Of a stretch of 64,000 nt of DNA, positions 37,485 to 45,911 are shown one piece after another. Every line of letters starts with the position of its first letter. Within the stretch, counting starts at the first letter, position 1. A program made the position numbers and the translations under genes. Location of the stretch: the NCBI GenBank assembly GCA_937980205.1, contig CALJKW010000010.1, positions 310,001 to 374,000 of the forward strand, given 5' to 3'. Under the pieces are notes generated by a model. It saw nothing but the letters and a program-made list of their open reading frames with translations. It did not search any database and was not told where the DNA came from. The stretch comes from an uncultured Myxococcales bacterium (GTDB taxonomy: Bacteria > Myxococcota > Myxococcia > Myxococcales > Myxococcaceae).

Positions 37485-38015
37485 ATGCTCGACAAGCGAC
37501 CCAACTCGCTCATCACCTTCCTGCGCAGCGTGCCGGTGCTCGGTGGTCTCGAAGGGCACTCCCTGGAGAACCTGATCGACCTGCTCGAAGAGCGCTCGTT
37601 CAAGCCGGGGGAGGCCATCTTCAACGAAGGCGAGCTCGGCCGGACGATGTACGTGCTCCGCGAGGGCGAGGTCGAGGTCTCGCGCAAGAGCCAGGGCGGC
37701 AAGAAGACGACGATCGTCGACCTGGGGCCCGGCGAGACGTTCGGAGAGATGACGCTGGTCGAGCTGCAGCCCCGCTCGGCGACGGTGGTCGCGAAGAAGA
37801 AGTGCGTGACCTACTCGCTGACGAACATGGACCTGTACCACCTCTACCAGCAGGACAATTACGCGTACGTGATCATCCTGCAGAACATCTGCCGCATGCT
37901 GTCGCGCCGGCTGCGCAAGGCCGACGGCCGCATCGTCGAGTTCCTCGCCAACGGAGCGAGCGAGACCGGCGGCGGCGGCGGCGGCAAGACGAAGGCCGCG
38001 AAGAAGAAGAAGTGA
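37485..38015 (+). CDS. Cyclic nucleotide-binding domain protein
   Basis: This 176-residue protein has one cNMP-binding fold (about residues 15-130): RSFKPGEAIFNEGELGRTMYVL, then PGETFGEM, LQPRSATVVAKKK. The Arg in PRSATV matches the phosphate-binding Arg. There is no DNA-binding helix-turn-helix, and the C-terminus is a Gly run followed by KTKAAKKKK. It therefore looks like a stand-alone sensor domain rather than a CRP regulator. It precedes ribE by nine bases. Confidence 0.85.
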   Translation: MLDKRPNSLITFLRSVPVLGGLEGHSLENLIDLLEERSFKPGEAIFNEGELGRTMYVLREGEVEVSRKSQGGKKTTIVDLGPGETFGEMTLVELQPRSATVVAKKKCVTYSLTNMDLYHLYQQDNYAYVIILQNICRMLSRRLRKADGRIVEFLANGASETGGGGGGKTKAAKKKK

Positions 38016-38024
38016 AGTAGCTCG

Positions 38025-38645
38025 ATGTTCACCGGTCTCATCCAGCAGGTCGGCACCGTCGAGCGCGTCTCGCCGGGTGGAATGACCGACCTCTGGGTGA
38101 AGAGCACGTTCGAGGCGCTCGAGCTCGGCGAGTCGATCGCCTGCGACGGCTGCTGCCTCACCGTCGTCGAAGCCAACGGCGGCACGTTCAAGGTGCAGGC
38201 GAGCCCCGAGACGCTGCGGCGGACGACGCTCGGCGGGTGGCGGTCGGGCACGAGCGTGAACCTCGAGCGCGCGCTGCGCGTCGGCGATCGCCTCGGCGGT
38301 CACTGGGTGCAGGGGCACGTCGACTCCGTCGCGCGCGTGCTGTCGGCCCGCGAAGAGGGCGGCTCGCGCGTGATGTCGTTCGAGCTGCCGGCGCCGCTCG
38401 CTGCGTTCTTCATCGAGAAGGGCAGCGTCACCATCGACGGCATCTCGCTGACGGTGAACGCCGTCGAGGCGGCCTCGTTCTCGGTGGCGCTGATCCCCGA
38501 GACGCTCGCGCGCACCACGCTCGGCGGCAAAGGGCCGGGCTCGCAGGTGAATCTCGAGGCGGACCTCGTCGGGAAATACGTCGCGCGGCAGCAGCAGCTG
38601 AAAGGTGTGTCCGTGGAGCAGCTGAAGGCCGCCGGCTTCGCCTGA
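38025..38645 (+). CDS. ribE: Riboflavin synthase alpha subunit
   Basis: This 206-residue protein has the two tandem lumazine-binding barrels of riboflavin synthase: MFTGLIQQVGTVERV, ACDGCCLTVVEANG and ETLRRTTLGGW in the first, and GHWVQGHVDSVA, TIDGISLTVNAVE and ETLARTTLGG in the second. It catalyses the final step from 6,7-dimethyl-8-ribityllumazine. ribB/A and ribH follow after one intervening gene. No FMN riboswitch is visible upstream. Confidence 0.96.
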   Translation: MFTGLIQQVGTVERVSPGGMTDLWVKSTFEALELGESIACDGCCLTVVEANGGTFKVQASPETLRRTTLGGWRSGTSVNLERALRVGDRLGGHWVQGHVDSVARVLSAREEGGSRVMSFELPAPLAAFFIEKGSVTIDGISLTVNAVEAASFSVALIPETLARTTLGGKGPGSQVNLEADLVGKYVARQQQLKGVSVEQLKAAGFA

Positions 38646-38660
38646 TACGCTCCGCCGCGA

Positions 38661-40040
38661 ATGCTGAGCCTCGTGGTGTGCCTGGCGCTCGCCGGCGAGC
38701 GGTGGATTCAGAACGACAACTTCAGCGGCTCGGGAACGGTGAACTCCGCCGTGAGCTTCGGAGAGTACGAGGGCCCCGCCGTGCTGTTCTCGCCCGACGG
38801 CGGCTACCCGCTGACGATCAAGGCCATCGACGTGCTCTCGGTGACCTACAACCAGGGATCGCCCGGGGCGATCGCCGGCTATCAGATCGACATCTGGGAC
38901 GAGCGGGACGGTCTCGTCGATCCGCCGCGGCTGGCGGACGCGGGTCAATACCCGCCGCGGGTGCGCCTGTTCCGCCAGTTCACGACCTCGTCGTCGTCGT
39001 TCAACCGCGTCGACCTGGTGCCGCCGCTCGTGCTCGACGGCGGGCGCCTATTCGTCAGCATCGGCGAGCAGCTCTCGACCGCGTTCGACAACGCGACGGT
39101 CGCCATCGACACGGCGCCGCTCGTGCCCGGCGCCAACTGGTACCGCGAGAGCGTCGGCGTCTTCACGCGCATCGATCGGCCCGACGGCGGCTTCTATCGC
39201 GGCATCAACCACAACTGGATCATCCGCGCCGTCGTGGACACGCCCGACTTGCCGGTCACGGTCACGTCGATCTTCCCCGACCGCGGCCCTGCCACCATGC
39301 CGACTTCCGTCGTCATCAGCGGCATGAACTTCAGCATCACCGCCCAGGTGTACGTCGGCTCGCAGCTGCTCGCCGTCACCGGCCGGTCGGGCACGTCGAC
39401 CATCAACGCCACGGTGCCCGCCGGCCTCGCGCCAGGGCCGTACACGGTGCGCGTCGAGAACTCGGCGACGAACTTCGGCACCCTGCCGAACGGCTACACC
39501 GTGCTGACCTCGGACGGCGGCATGGGAGGCGCCGGCGGAGGTGCAGGCACCGGTGGCGGCGCGGGCGGCGGCTCGACGGGCGGCGGCTCGGGCGGCGCGG
39601 GCGGCAGCGGCGGCACCGGCGGCAGCGGCGGGGGCACGACCGCCGTGCTGCGCATCGACGACATCACGCCGAACGAGGGCGACAACGCGTCAGTCACCAA
39701 GGTGGTCGTGACGGGCGACGGCTTCCAGACCGGCGCCCAGGTGATCATCGGCACGACGGTGCTCGACTCGGTCACGGTGCGCTCGGCGGCGGTGATCAAC
39801 GCCGACGTGCCTGCGGGGCTCAGTCCCGGCGATCACGACGTGGTGGTGATCAACCTCGACGGCAGCCGCGACACGCTCCGCAACGGCTTCACCGCGACGG
39901 TGGCCACGAAGTCGGGGTGCGGCTGCGGCTTCTCGGGTCTCGAACCTCTGCTGCTGCTGGGCCTCTTGCCACGCTTGCGTCGCCGCGCGGCTGTGACAAG
40001 AGGGGGCCCGCAACATGCAGAAGGCCCACCACGACCGTGA
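38661..40040 (+). CDS. TIG-domain surface protein with MYXO-CTERM-like tail
   Basis: This 459-residue exported protein has a short signal (MLSLVVCLALAG) and an N-terminal module of about 170 residues. Two IPT/TIG-type domains follow (VTVTSIFPDRGPATMPTSVV and IDDITPNEGDNASVTKVVV), separated by a Gly/Ser/Thr-rich linker (about residues 285-330). A Cys motif GCGCGFSG, the hydrophobic LEPLLLLGLL and an Arg cluster (RLRRRAA) form a MYXO-CTERM-like signal, after which about 15 extra residues run on. It overlaps the next gene by 26 bases. It sits inside the riboflavin cluster with no evident link to riboflavin. Confidence 0.75.
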   Translation: MLSLVVCLALAGERWIQNDNFSGSGTVNSAVSFGEYEGPAVLFSPDGGYPLTIKAIDVLSVTYNQGSPGAIAGYQIDIWDERDGLVDPPRLADAGQYPPRVRLFRQFTTSSSSFNRVDLVPPLVLDGGRLFVSIGEQLSTAFDNATVAIDTAPLVPGANWYRESVGVFTRIDRPDGGFYRGINHNWIIRAVVDTPDLPVTVTSIFPDRGPATMPTSVVISGMNFSITAQVYVGSQLLAVTGRSGTSTINATVPAGLAPGPYTVRVENSATNFGTLPNGYTVLTSDGGMGGAGGGAGTGGGAGGGSTGGGSGGAGGSGGTGGSGGGTTAVLRIDDITPNEGDNASVTKVVVTGDGFQTGAQVIIGTTVLDSVTVRSAAVINADVPAGLSPGDHDVVVINLDGSRDTLRNGFTATVATKSGCGCGFSGLEPLLLLGLLPRLRRRAAVTRGGPQHAEGPPRP

Positions 40041-41103
40041 AGCGATCGCGCGCGTCACTCAGGCACTGAAGGACATCCGCCGCGGCAGGATGGTGATCCT
40101 CACCGACGACGAGGATCGCGAGAACGAGGGCGACCTCGTCATGGCTGCCGAGAAGGTCTCGCCGCAGGCGATCAACTTCATGGCGAAGCACGGGCGCGGC
40201 CTCATCTGCCTCTCGCTCACCGAAGAGCGCCTGAAGCAGCTGCACCTGCCGCTGATGGTGACGGACAACTCGTCGTCGTTTGGAACCGCGTTCACGGTCT
40301 CCGTCGAAGCGGCGCACGGCGTGACGACCGGCATCTCGGCCGCCGACCGCGCGCACACCATCAAGGTCTGCGTGTCGAAGGACGCGAAGCCGACGGACCT
40401 GGTGCGGCCCGGCCACATCTTCCCGCTGCGCGCCCGCGAGGGCGGGGTGCTCGTGCGCACGGGCCAGACGGAGGGCAGCGTCGACCTCGCGCGCATGGCC
40501 GGCCTCTTCCCCGCCGGCGTCATCTGCGAGGTCATGAACGACGACGGCACGATGGCGCGCCGGCCCGAGCTCGTGAGGTTCGCGAAGAAGCACGGCCTGA
40601 CGCTGTTGTCGGTCGCCGACATCATCACCTACCGCCTCGCGCACGAGCGGCTCGTCCGCCGCGTCGCGACCGAGCAGCTCTCGCGCGAGCCGTGGGGCGA
40701 CTTCACCGCGCACGCCTACAAGAGCGACGTCGACCCCGAGGTGCACATCGCGCTGGTGAAGGGCGACGTCGCGACGAACGAGCCGGTGCTGGTGCGCATG
40801 CACCGCGCGTCGGTGCTCGGCGACCTGCTCGACCCTTCGAGCACTCAGGCCGCGCTCGAGGCGATCTCGAAAGAGGGTCGCGGCGTGCTGGTGTACCTGC
40901 ACAAGCACTCCGCCCCGGCCGAGGCGCTGGCGCAACGGCCTGCTACGGGCACGTTGCGCGAGCTGGGCGTCGGCGCGCAGATCCTGAAAGACCTGGGGTT
41001 GTCGAAGCTTCGGCTGATCACGTCGGCGCCGAAGAAGATCGTCGGCCTCGACAGCTACGGCCTCACGGTGGTGGAACAGGTGAAGCCCGGCAAAAGGAAG
41101 TAA
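40015..41103 (+). CDS. ribB: DHBP synthase fused to a degenerate GTP cyclohydrolase II domain
   Basis: This 362-residue protein has an N-terminal 3,4-dihydroxy-2-butanone-4-phosphate synthase domain (ILTDDEDRENEGDLVMAAE, HGVTTGISAADRAHT, PGHIFPLRAREGGVL) that looks complete. The C-terminal part follows the GTP cyclohydrolase II layout, but where the active enzyme has the HSEC and CDC zinc cysteines the sequence is MHRASVLGDLLDPSSTQAAL, with no Cys. GTP cyclohydrolase activity is therefore unlikely and a separate RibA should exist elsewhere. The start overlaps the preceding gene by 26 bases, so the TIG protein and this gene may be coupled. Confidence 0.9.
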   Translation: MQKAHHDREAIARVTQALKDIRRGRMVILTDDEDRENEGDLVMAAEKVSPQAINFMAKHGRGLICLSLTEERLKQLHLPLMVTDNSSSFGTAFTVSVEAAHGVTTGISAADRAHTIKVCVSKDAKPTDLVRPGHIFPLRAREGGVLVRTGQTEGSVDLARMAGLFPAGVICEVMNDDGTMARRPELVRFAKKHGLTLLSVADIITYRLAHERLVRRVATEQLSREPWGDFTAHAYKSDVDPEVHIALVKGDVATNEPVLVRMHRASVLGDLLDPSSTQAALEAISKEGRGVLVYLHKHSAPAEALAQRPATGTLRELGVGAQILKDLGLSKLRLITSAPKKIVGLDSYGLTVVEQVKPGKRK

Positions 41104-41118
41104 GGTCCACCCGCGCGC

Positions 41119-41619
41119 ATGCCCCGTTATTTCGAAGGCAACCTCACTCTGCCGCCCGGCCGCTTCGCGATCTGCGTGAGCCGCTTCAACTCGTTCATCA
41201 CCGAGCCGCTGCTCGACGGTGCGCTCGACACGCTCAAGCGCCACGGCGTCGACGAGAACGACGTCGACGTGTACCGGGTGCCGGGCACGTTCGAGCTGCC
41301 GGGGCTGGTGCGCAAGGTCGTCGGGTCCGGCGACTACGCGGGGGTCATCACCCTCGGCTGCGTCATTCGCGGAGGCACTCCGCACTTCGAGTACGTCTCG
41401 GGCGAGGTGTCGAAGGGCATCGGCGCGATCGCCGCCACCGCCGACTGCGCGGTGACGTTCGGCGTGCTGACCTGCGACACCGTCGAGCAGGCGATCGACC
41501 GCGCCGGCGTGAAGGCGGGCAACAAGGGCGCCGAGGCGGCCGTCGCGTGCATCGAGATGGTGAACCTGTACCGCCAGCTCGGCGCCGGCTCGACCGGCTC
41601 GAAGAAGAAGAAGGCCTGA
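41119..41619 (+). CDS. ribH: 6,7-dimethyl-8-ribityllumazine synthase
   Basis: This 166-residue protein condenses the DHBP and pyrimidine precursors of riboflavin. Signatures are FAICVSRFNSFITEPLLDGA, YRVPGTFELPGLV and GCVIRGGTPHFEYV, with the catalytic His in PHFE. The tail is Lys-rich. It is 15 bases after ribB and four bases before nusB, the common rib-nusB arrangement. Confidence 0.96.
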   Translation: MPRYFEGNLTLPPGRFAICVSRFNSFITEPLLDGALDTLKRHGVDENDVDVYRVPGTFELPGLVRKVVGSGDYAGVITLGCVIRGGTPHFEYVSGEVSKGIGAIAATADCAVTFGVLTCDTVEQAIDRAGVKAGNKGAEAAVACIEMVNLYRQLGAGSTGSKKKKA

Positions 41620-41622
41620 CCC

Positions 41623-42060
41623 GTGGGAGCCCGGCGGATCGCGCGCGAGCGTGCGCTGCAGGCGCTCTACCAGCTGGACAGCGCGTCCCCCGGCGGGCCG
41701 TCGATTCGCGAGGCGCTCGACGCCGCGTGGAGCGCCGCGACCGAGGCCGGTGAAGGCGCGGCGGCCCCCGAGATGAAGCAGTTCGCGCAGGAGCTCGTCG
41801 AGGGCGTGCGCGGCAACCTCGCCGACCTCGACGCGAAGATCGAGAAGCACTCGACGAACTGGCGCGTCGACCGCATGTCGCGCATCGATCGCAACGTGCT
41901 GCGCCTGGGCGCCTACGAGCTCGAGTTCCGGCCCGACGTGCCCAAGCGCGTCGCGCTCAACGAGGCCGTCGAGCTCGGCAAGAAGTACGGGACTGAAGAG
42001 TCCTCTGCCTTCATCAACGGGCTCTTGGACAAGCTGGCGCAGGGCATCGACAAGCCGTGA
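41623..42060 (+). CDS. nusB: Transcription antitermination factor NusB
   Basis: This 145-residue all-helical protein binds boxA RNA with NusE during rRNA transcription. It starts at GTG 41623 and reads ARRIARERALQALYQLD, with the C-terminal RIDRNVLRLGAYEL, RVALNEAVELGKKYGTE and SSAFINGLLDKLA motifs of the family. The stop overlaps the GTG of the next gene. Confidence 0.95.
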   Translation: MGARRIARERALQALYQLDSASPGGPSIREALDAAWSAATEAGEGAAAPEMKQFAQELVEGVRGNLADLDAKIEKHSTNWRVDRMSRIDRNVLRLGAYELEFRPDVPKRVALNEAVELGKKYGTEESSAFINGLLDKLAQGIDKP

Positions 42061-42521
42061 CCTCGTTCGAACCCTCACTGGAAGCCATCGACGCGCTGAA
42101 CGGAATCGACGCGCTGTGCGTGTTCGTGGCCGAAGACGACCGGCCGCTCTCCGGCGCGGCGGGCTACCTCGACTGGCGCATGTGCGGAGCGCTCTCGCGC
42201 GTGCTGCTGCAGGGCTTCTTCAAGGGTGACCGCGGCGAGCAGCTGCTCATGCCGACGAGCGGCGGCGTCTCGACGGTGAAGCTGTTCGCGGTGGGCGCCG
42301 GGAACAGCAAGGCGCTCGACGCGTCGACGCTCGGGCTGTTGCTCGAGAGCTCGGCGCTGATGCTCAAGAAGGCCGGCGTCACGTCGGTGGCGATCTCGCT
42401 GCCGAAGTGCGCGCTCGACGACGCGGCGCGCGCCGACGCGGTGAAGAAGCGGTTTGCACCGTCCTTCGCGCCGGGCACGACGACCGTCTTCGCGGAGAAG
42501 GCGCTCAGAGCGTTGCTGTAG
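42057..42521 (+). CDS. Stand-alone M17 leucyl aminopeptidase N-terminal domain
   Basis: This 154-residue protein starts at a GTG inside the nusB stop. It resembles only the N-terminal, non-catalytic macro-like domain of leucyl aminopeptidase (ALCVFVAEDDRPLSGAAGYLD, FKGDRGEQLLMPTSGGV, KLFAVGAGNS, SSALMLKKAGVTSVAISLP). The catalytic metal-binding domain is absent. The role is unknown. It links nusB to the chemosensory cluster, being seven bases before cheY. Confidence 0.7.
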   Translation: MTSFEPSLEAIDALNGIDALCVFVAEDDRPLSGAAGYLDWRMCGALSRVLLQGFFKGDRGEQLLMPTSGGVSTVKLFAVGAGNSKALDASTLGLLLESSALMLKKAGVTSVAISLPKCALDDAARADAVKKRFAPSFAPGTTTVFAEKALRALL

Positions 42522-42527
42522 TCGCCT

Positions 42528-42926
42528 GTGGTACTTTTGACGCGCGTGCCGGACGCCACTCTCAAAGTCCTGGTGGTGGAAGACTCGAAGGCGACTCGCG
42601 AGCTCCTCGCGGCGACGCTCGAGTCCATCGGCAACCTCGAGGTCATCACGGTGGTGAGCGGGTTCGAGGCGCTGAAGGTGCTGCCGCGTCACCGCTTCGC
42701 GCTGATCATCACGGACATCAACATGCCCGACATCAACGGGCTCGAGCTCATCAACTTCGTGAAGAAGAACCCGCACTACAGGGACACGCCCCTGTTCGTG
42801 GTGACGACCGAGGGGCGCGCGCAGGACCGCGACCGCGGGCTCGCGCTCGGGGCGAGCGAATACGTCATCAAGCCCTTCGAGCCGGAGACGCTCGGCGCTC
42901 TCGTCCGGAAGTATCTCCATCTCTGA
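42528..42926 (+). CDS. cheY: CheY-type response regulator
   Basis: This single receiver domain of 132 residues (GTG 42528; a GTG at 42546 is an alternative start) has VLVVEDSKATRELL, phosphoacceptor Asp63 in LIITDINMPDINGLE, Thr in VVTTEGR and Lys in YVIKPFEPE. No output domain is attached. The stop overlaps the cheA start, so it is translated with the kinase and is its probable target. Confidence 0.9.
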   Translation: MVLLTRVPDATLKVLVVEDSKATRELLAATLESIGNLEVITVVSGFEALKVLPRHRFALIITDINMPDINGLELINFVKKNPHYRDTPLFVVTTEGRAQDRDRGLALGASEYVIKPFEPETLGALVRKYLHL

Positions 42927-44947
42927 TGTCCGAGAAGCGTCCGGTCTCCGAGTTCGTCGCCGAGGCCACCGAGATCGTGGAGGGCCTGTCGCGCGAGCTG
43001 CTCGTCCTCGACGAGCACCGCGGCGAAGAGCCCGAGCCCGATCGGCTGAACGCGATCTTCCGCGCGGCGCACTCGCTCAAAGGGCTGGCGTCGCTGTTCG
43101 GGCAGGATCGCATCGCCCGGCTCGCGCACGTGCTCGAAGACGCGCTCGATGCGCTGCGGCTGGGGAAGATCTCCGCCGACGACGCGCTGATGGATGCGTT
43201 CATCGACGGGCTCGACGTGCTGTCGGGCCTGCTCGCGATGGCGTCGCGCGGCGAGAGCGACGGTCCTCCCGCCGAGCGCGCGCTGGTGCTGGCGCAGCAC
43301 ATCGAGACGCTGGTGGCGCCGCCGCCGGCGAGGGCGGCCGACCCGCTCAAAGAGCTCGGCATCGACGCGTCGGTGCTGCACGTGCTCACCGAATACGAAG
43401 AGCACCGGCTGCGCGAGAACGTGAAGAAGGGCGTCACGCTCTACAAGGTGCGCGCCGTCTTCAAGCTCGACGACTTCGACCAGCGGCTGGGCGCGCTCAA
43501 CGCGAGCTTGAAGCCGATCGCCGAGGTGGTGAGCACGCTGCCGTCGGCGCAGGCGTCTGACGAGACGAGCATCGCGTTCGATCTTCTGGTGGCGTGCAAG
43601 AGGTCGGCGGCCGAGCTGGAGCAGGTGATCGCTCCGTTCGGGGCGACGCAGGCGCTGCTCTCGGCGTCGATGGCGCCGCCGCCGCGGCCGTCGGCGCCGA
43701 TGGCCCCGTCGACGTTGCCGCCGTCGGAGGTGTCGCTGCGCTCGCTCTCGCAGACGGTGCGCGTCGACATCGGGCGGCTCGACCGGCTGATGGCGGCGGT
43801 CGGCGACCTCCTGCTGACGCGCTCGAACATCCAGCGGTTCGCCGAGGCGGCGAAGTCGGCGAGCTCGGGCGCGCTGCACCCGCTGTGGGCGCAAGAGCTC
43901 TCGCGCGAGGCCCGCGCGCTCGAGCGCAAGCTCGACGACCTGCAGAAGGGCATCCTCGAGGTGCGCATGGTGCCGCTCGGGCAGGTCTTCGACCGGCTCG
44001 CCCGGCTCGTGCGGCGGCTCTTGCGCGAGAGCGGCAAGGAGATCGACTTCGAGATCTCCGGCGGAGACGTCGAGCTCGACAAGCTCATCGTCGAGGAGCT
44101 CTCGGACCCGCTGATGCACCTGTTGCGCAACGCGATCGATCACGGCATCGAGGCGCCGGCGAAGCGGCAGGCGGCGGGGAAGCCGCGGCGCGGGAAGATT
44201 CGCCTGCGCGCGACCAGCCAGGGCAACCACGTGGTCATCGAGGTCGGAGACGACGGCTCGGGCATGGACGAGTCGCGCATCCGCGACGAGGCGGTCGCGC
44301 GCGGGCTCTTGACCGAGGGCAAGGCGAGCGAGCTCTTGCGCAGCGACCTCTTGAACCTGGCGTTCCTGCCCGGCTTCTCGACGCGACGCCAGGTGAGCGA
44401 GCTGTCGGGGCGCGGCGTCGGCCTCGACGTGGTGAAGACGAACCTGCAGCGGCTGTCGGGCCTCATCGACATCGTGAGCGAGCCCGGCCAGGGCACGACG
44501 TTCGTGCTGACGCTGCCGCTCACGCTCGCGATCATCCGCGCGCTGGTGGTGCAGGCGTCGGGCCGCATCTACGCGGTGCCGCTGAACTCGGTGCTGGAGA
44601 TCGTCGCCGTGCGGCCGAGCGAGCTGCGCACCGTCGAGCACCGGCAGATGTTGAGCGTGCGCGGCCAGACGGTGCCGTTCGTGCGGCTCTCGCAGCTGTT
44701 CAAGCTTCCGCCGGCCGAGGTCGAGCAGCACTACGTCGTGCTCGTGGGGCTCGCGCAGCACCGCATGGGCCTCGCCGTAGATGCCCTGCTCGGGCAGCAG
44801 GACGTGGTGACCAAGCCGCTCTCGGCGCGCCTGAAAGACGTGCCGGGGCTCGCGGGCGCGACCGACCTGGGAGATCGGCGCGCGGTGCTGGTGTTGGACG
44901 TCCCGGCGCTGGTCAGCGAAATGATGAGGCCACAGACCTCCGCATGA
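42926..44947 (+). CDS. cheA: Chemotaxis histidine kinase CheA
   Basis: This 673-residue protein has the HPt domain with phosphorylated His49 (FRAAHSLKGLASLFG), a helical middle region and dimerisation helices (around SQTVRVDIGRLDRLMAAVGD). The catalytic domain follows with N box LLRNAIDHGIEAPAKR, G1 VGDDGSGMDESRI and G2 LSGRGVGLDVVKTNL. The CheW-like regulatory domain ends it (ALVVQASGRIYAVPLNSVLE). The overlap with cheY and cheW indicates a single operon. No receptor gene is nearby. Confidence 0.95.
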   Translation: MSEKRPVSEFVAEATEIVEGLSRELLVLDEHRGEEPEPDRLNAIFRAAHSLKGLASLFGQDRIARLAHVLEDALDALRLGKISADDALMDAFIDGLDVLSGLLAMASRGESDGPPAERALVLAQHIETLVAPPPARAADPLKELGIDASVLHVLTEYEEHRLRENVKKGVTLYKVRAVFKLDDFDQRLGALNASLKPIAEVVSTLPSAQASDETSIAFDLLVACKRSAAELEQVIAPFGATQALLSASMAPPPRPSAPMAPSTLPPSEVSLRSLSQTVRVDIGRLDRLMAAVGDLLLTRSNIQRFAEAAKSASSGALHPLWAQELSREARALERKLDDLQKGILEVRMVPLGQVFDRLARLVRRLLRESGKEIDFEISGGDVELDKLIVEELSDPLMHLLRNAIDHGIEAPAKRQAAGKPRRGKIRLRATSQGNHVVIEVGDDGSGMDESRIRDEAVARGLLTEGKASELLRSDLLNLAFLPGFSTRRQVSELSGRGVGLDVVKTNLQRLSGLIDIVSEPGQGTTFVLTLPLTLAIIRALVVQASGRIYAVPLNSVLEIVAVRPSELRTVEHRQMLSVRGQTVPFVRLSQLFKLPPAEVEQHYVVLVGLAQHRMGLAVDALLGQQDVVTKPLSARLKDVPGLAGATDLGDRRAVLVLDVPALVSEMMRPQTSA

Positions 44948-45498
44948 GCGCCTCCTCGTTCGAGAAGCTCATCGACGGTTTCCTCTACCGTGCCGACGAG
45001 CCGGGCCTGCCCGGCCTGCAGTGGCTCGAAGACGCGCCGAGGCCGGACGAAGGCGCCGTCGAGACGCCGCGCGAGTACCTCGCGTTCCAGCTCACCGACG
45101 AGACGTACGCCGTGCCGATCGAGAAGGTGCGGGAGATCGTGAAGGTGCCGGCGCTGACCGAAGTGCCGCGGGCGCCGAAAGAGCTGCTCGGCGTGATGAA
45201 CCTGCGCGGCGAGGTGCTGCCGGTCTACGACGTCCGGGCGAGGCTCCTGCTCACCACCGGCATCGCGGCGGTCACCGGGCCCGAGGAGACCGGCCCCAGG
45301 GCGCGCATCGTGCTCGTGCGCAGCGACGCCGGAGATGCCGGCATCCTCGCCGACGGCGTCGAGGGCGTGGTGCGCCTGTTGCCGTCGATGACCGAAGGCC
45401 CGCCGCCGGGCGGAACCGAGAAGCCGTTTCTCGTGGGCCTGAGCCGCCGCGGCGAGCGGCTCTACATCCTCCTCGACGTGGAGAAGGTGCTCGAGTGA
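44944..45498 (+). CDS. cheW: CheW adaptor, first copy
   Basis: This 184-residue CheW-like protein has an N-terminal extension of about 45 residues (SSFEKLIDGFLYRADEPG and on) before the CheW core (EYLAFQLTDETYAVPIEKVR, GVMNLRGEVLPVYDVRA). It starts inside the cheA stop. CheW couples receptors to CheA; the extension is atypical and could contact another partner. The next cheW copy is shorter. Confidence 0.9.
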   Translation: MSASSFEKLIDGFLYRADEPGLPGLQWLEDAPRPDEGAVETPREYLAFQLTDETYAVPIEKVREIVKVPALTEVPRAPKELLGVMNLRGEVLPVYDVRARLLLTTGIAAVTGPEETGPRARIVLVRSDAGDAGILADGVEGVVRLLPSMTEGPPPGGTEKPFLVGLSRRGERLYILLDVEKVLE

Positions 45499-45911
45499 GC
45501 GCGTCCGTGCAGCTGTGTGCCTTCCGCGCCGGCGACGAAGAGCTCGCCGTCGACATCATGCGCGTGCAGGAGATCATCCCCCCGCTGCCGATCACGAAGG
45601 TGCCGCGCGCTCCGAAGGCGATCGAGGGCGTGGTGAACCTGCGCGGGGCGATCGTGCCGGTCGTCGACGTGCGCAAGCAGCTCGGGCTGGCAGAGCCGAC
45701 GACGCCGCCGCGGCCGCGGCTCGTGGTCTGCCGCGTCGGGCCGCACCTGCTCGGGCTGAAGGTCGACGGCGTGTCGAGCGTGTTCCGCGTCGATCGCGAG
45801 CAGCTCAGGCCGGCGCCGATGGCGAGCGAATCGACTCCGCACATCGTGGGCGTGTGCTCGGCGGGAGGGAAGCTGCGAATGCTGCTGGACGTGAGGGCGC
45901 TGCTCGCATGA
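45495..45911 (+). CDS. cheW: CheW adaptor, second copy
   Basis: This 138-residue CheW starts at GTG 45495, inside the previous stop, and has the standard core (LCAFRAGDEELAVDIMRVQE, GVVNLRGAIVPVVDVRKQLG) with no extension. Two cheW genes in one operon could allow two receptor classes or a mixed array. The stop overlaps the HEAT-repeat gene. Confidence 0.92.
   Translation: MSASVQLCAFRAGDEELAVDIMRVQEIIPPLPITKVPRAPKAIEGVVNLRGAIVPVVDVRKQLGLAEPTTPPRPRLVVCRVGPHLLGLKVDGVSSVFRVDREQLRPAPMASESTPHIVGVCSAGGKLRMLLDVRALLA

Noticed and set aside
38000..38025. FMN riboswitch before ribE
   Set aside because: None of the conserved FMN-element blocks is visible, and only nine bases separate the genes.
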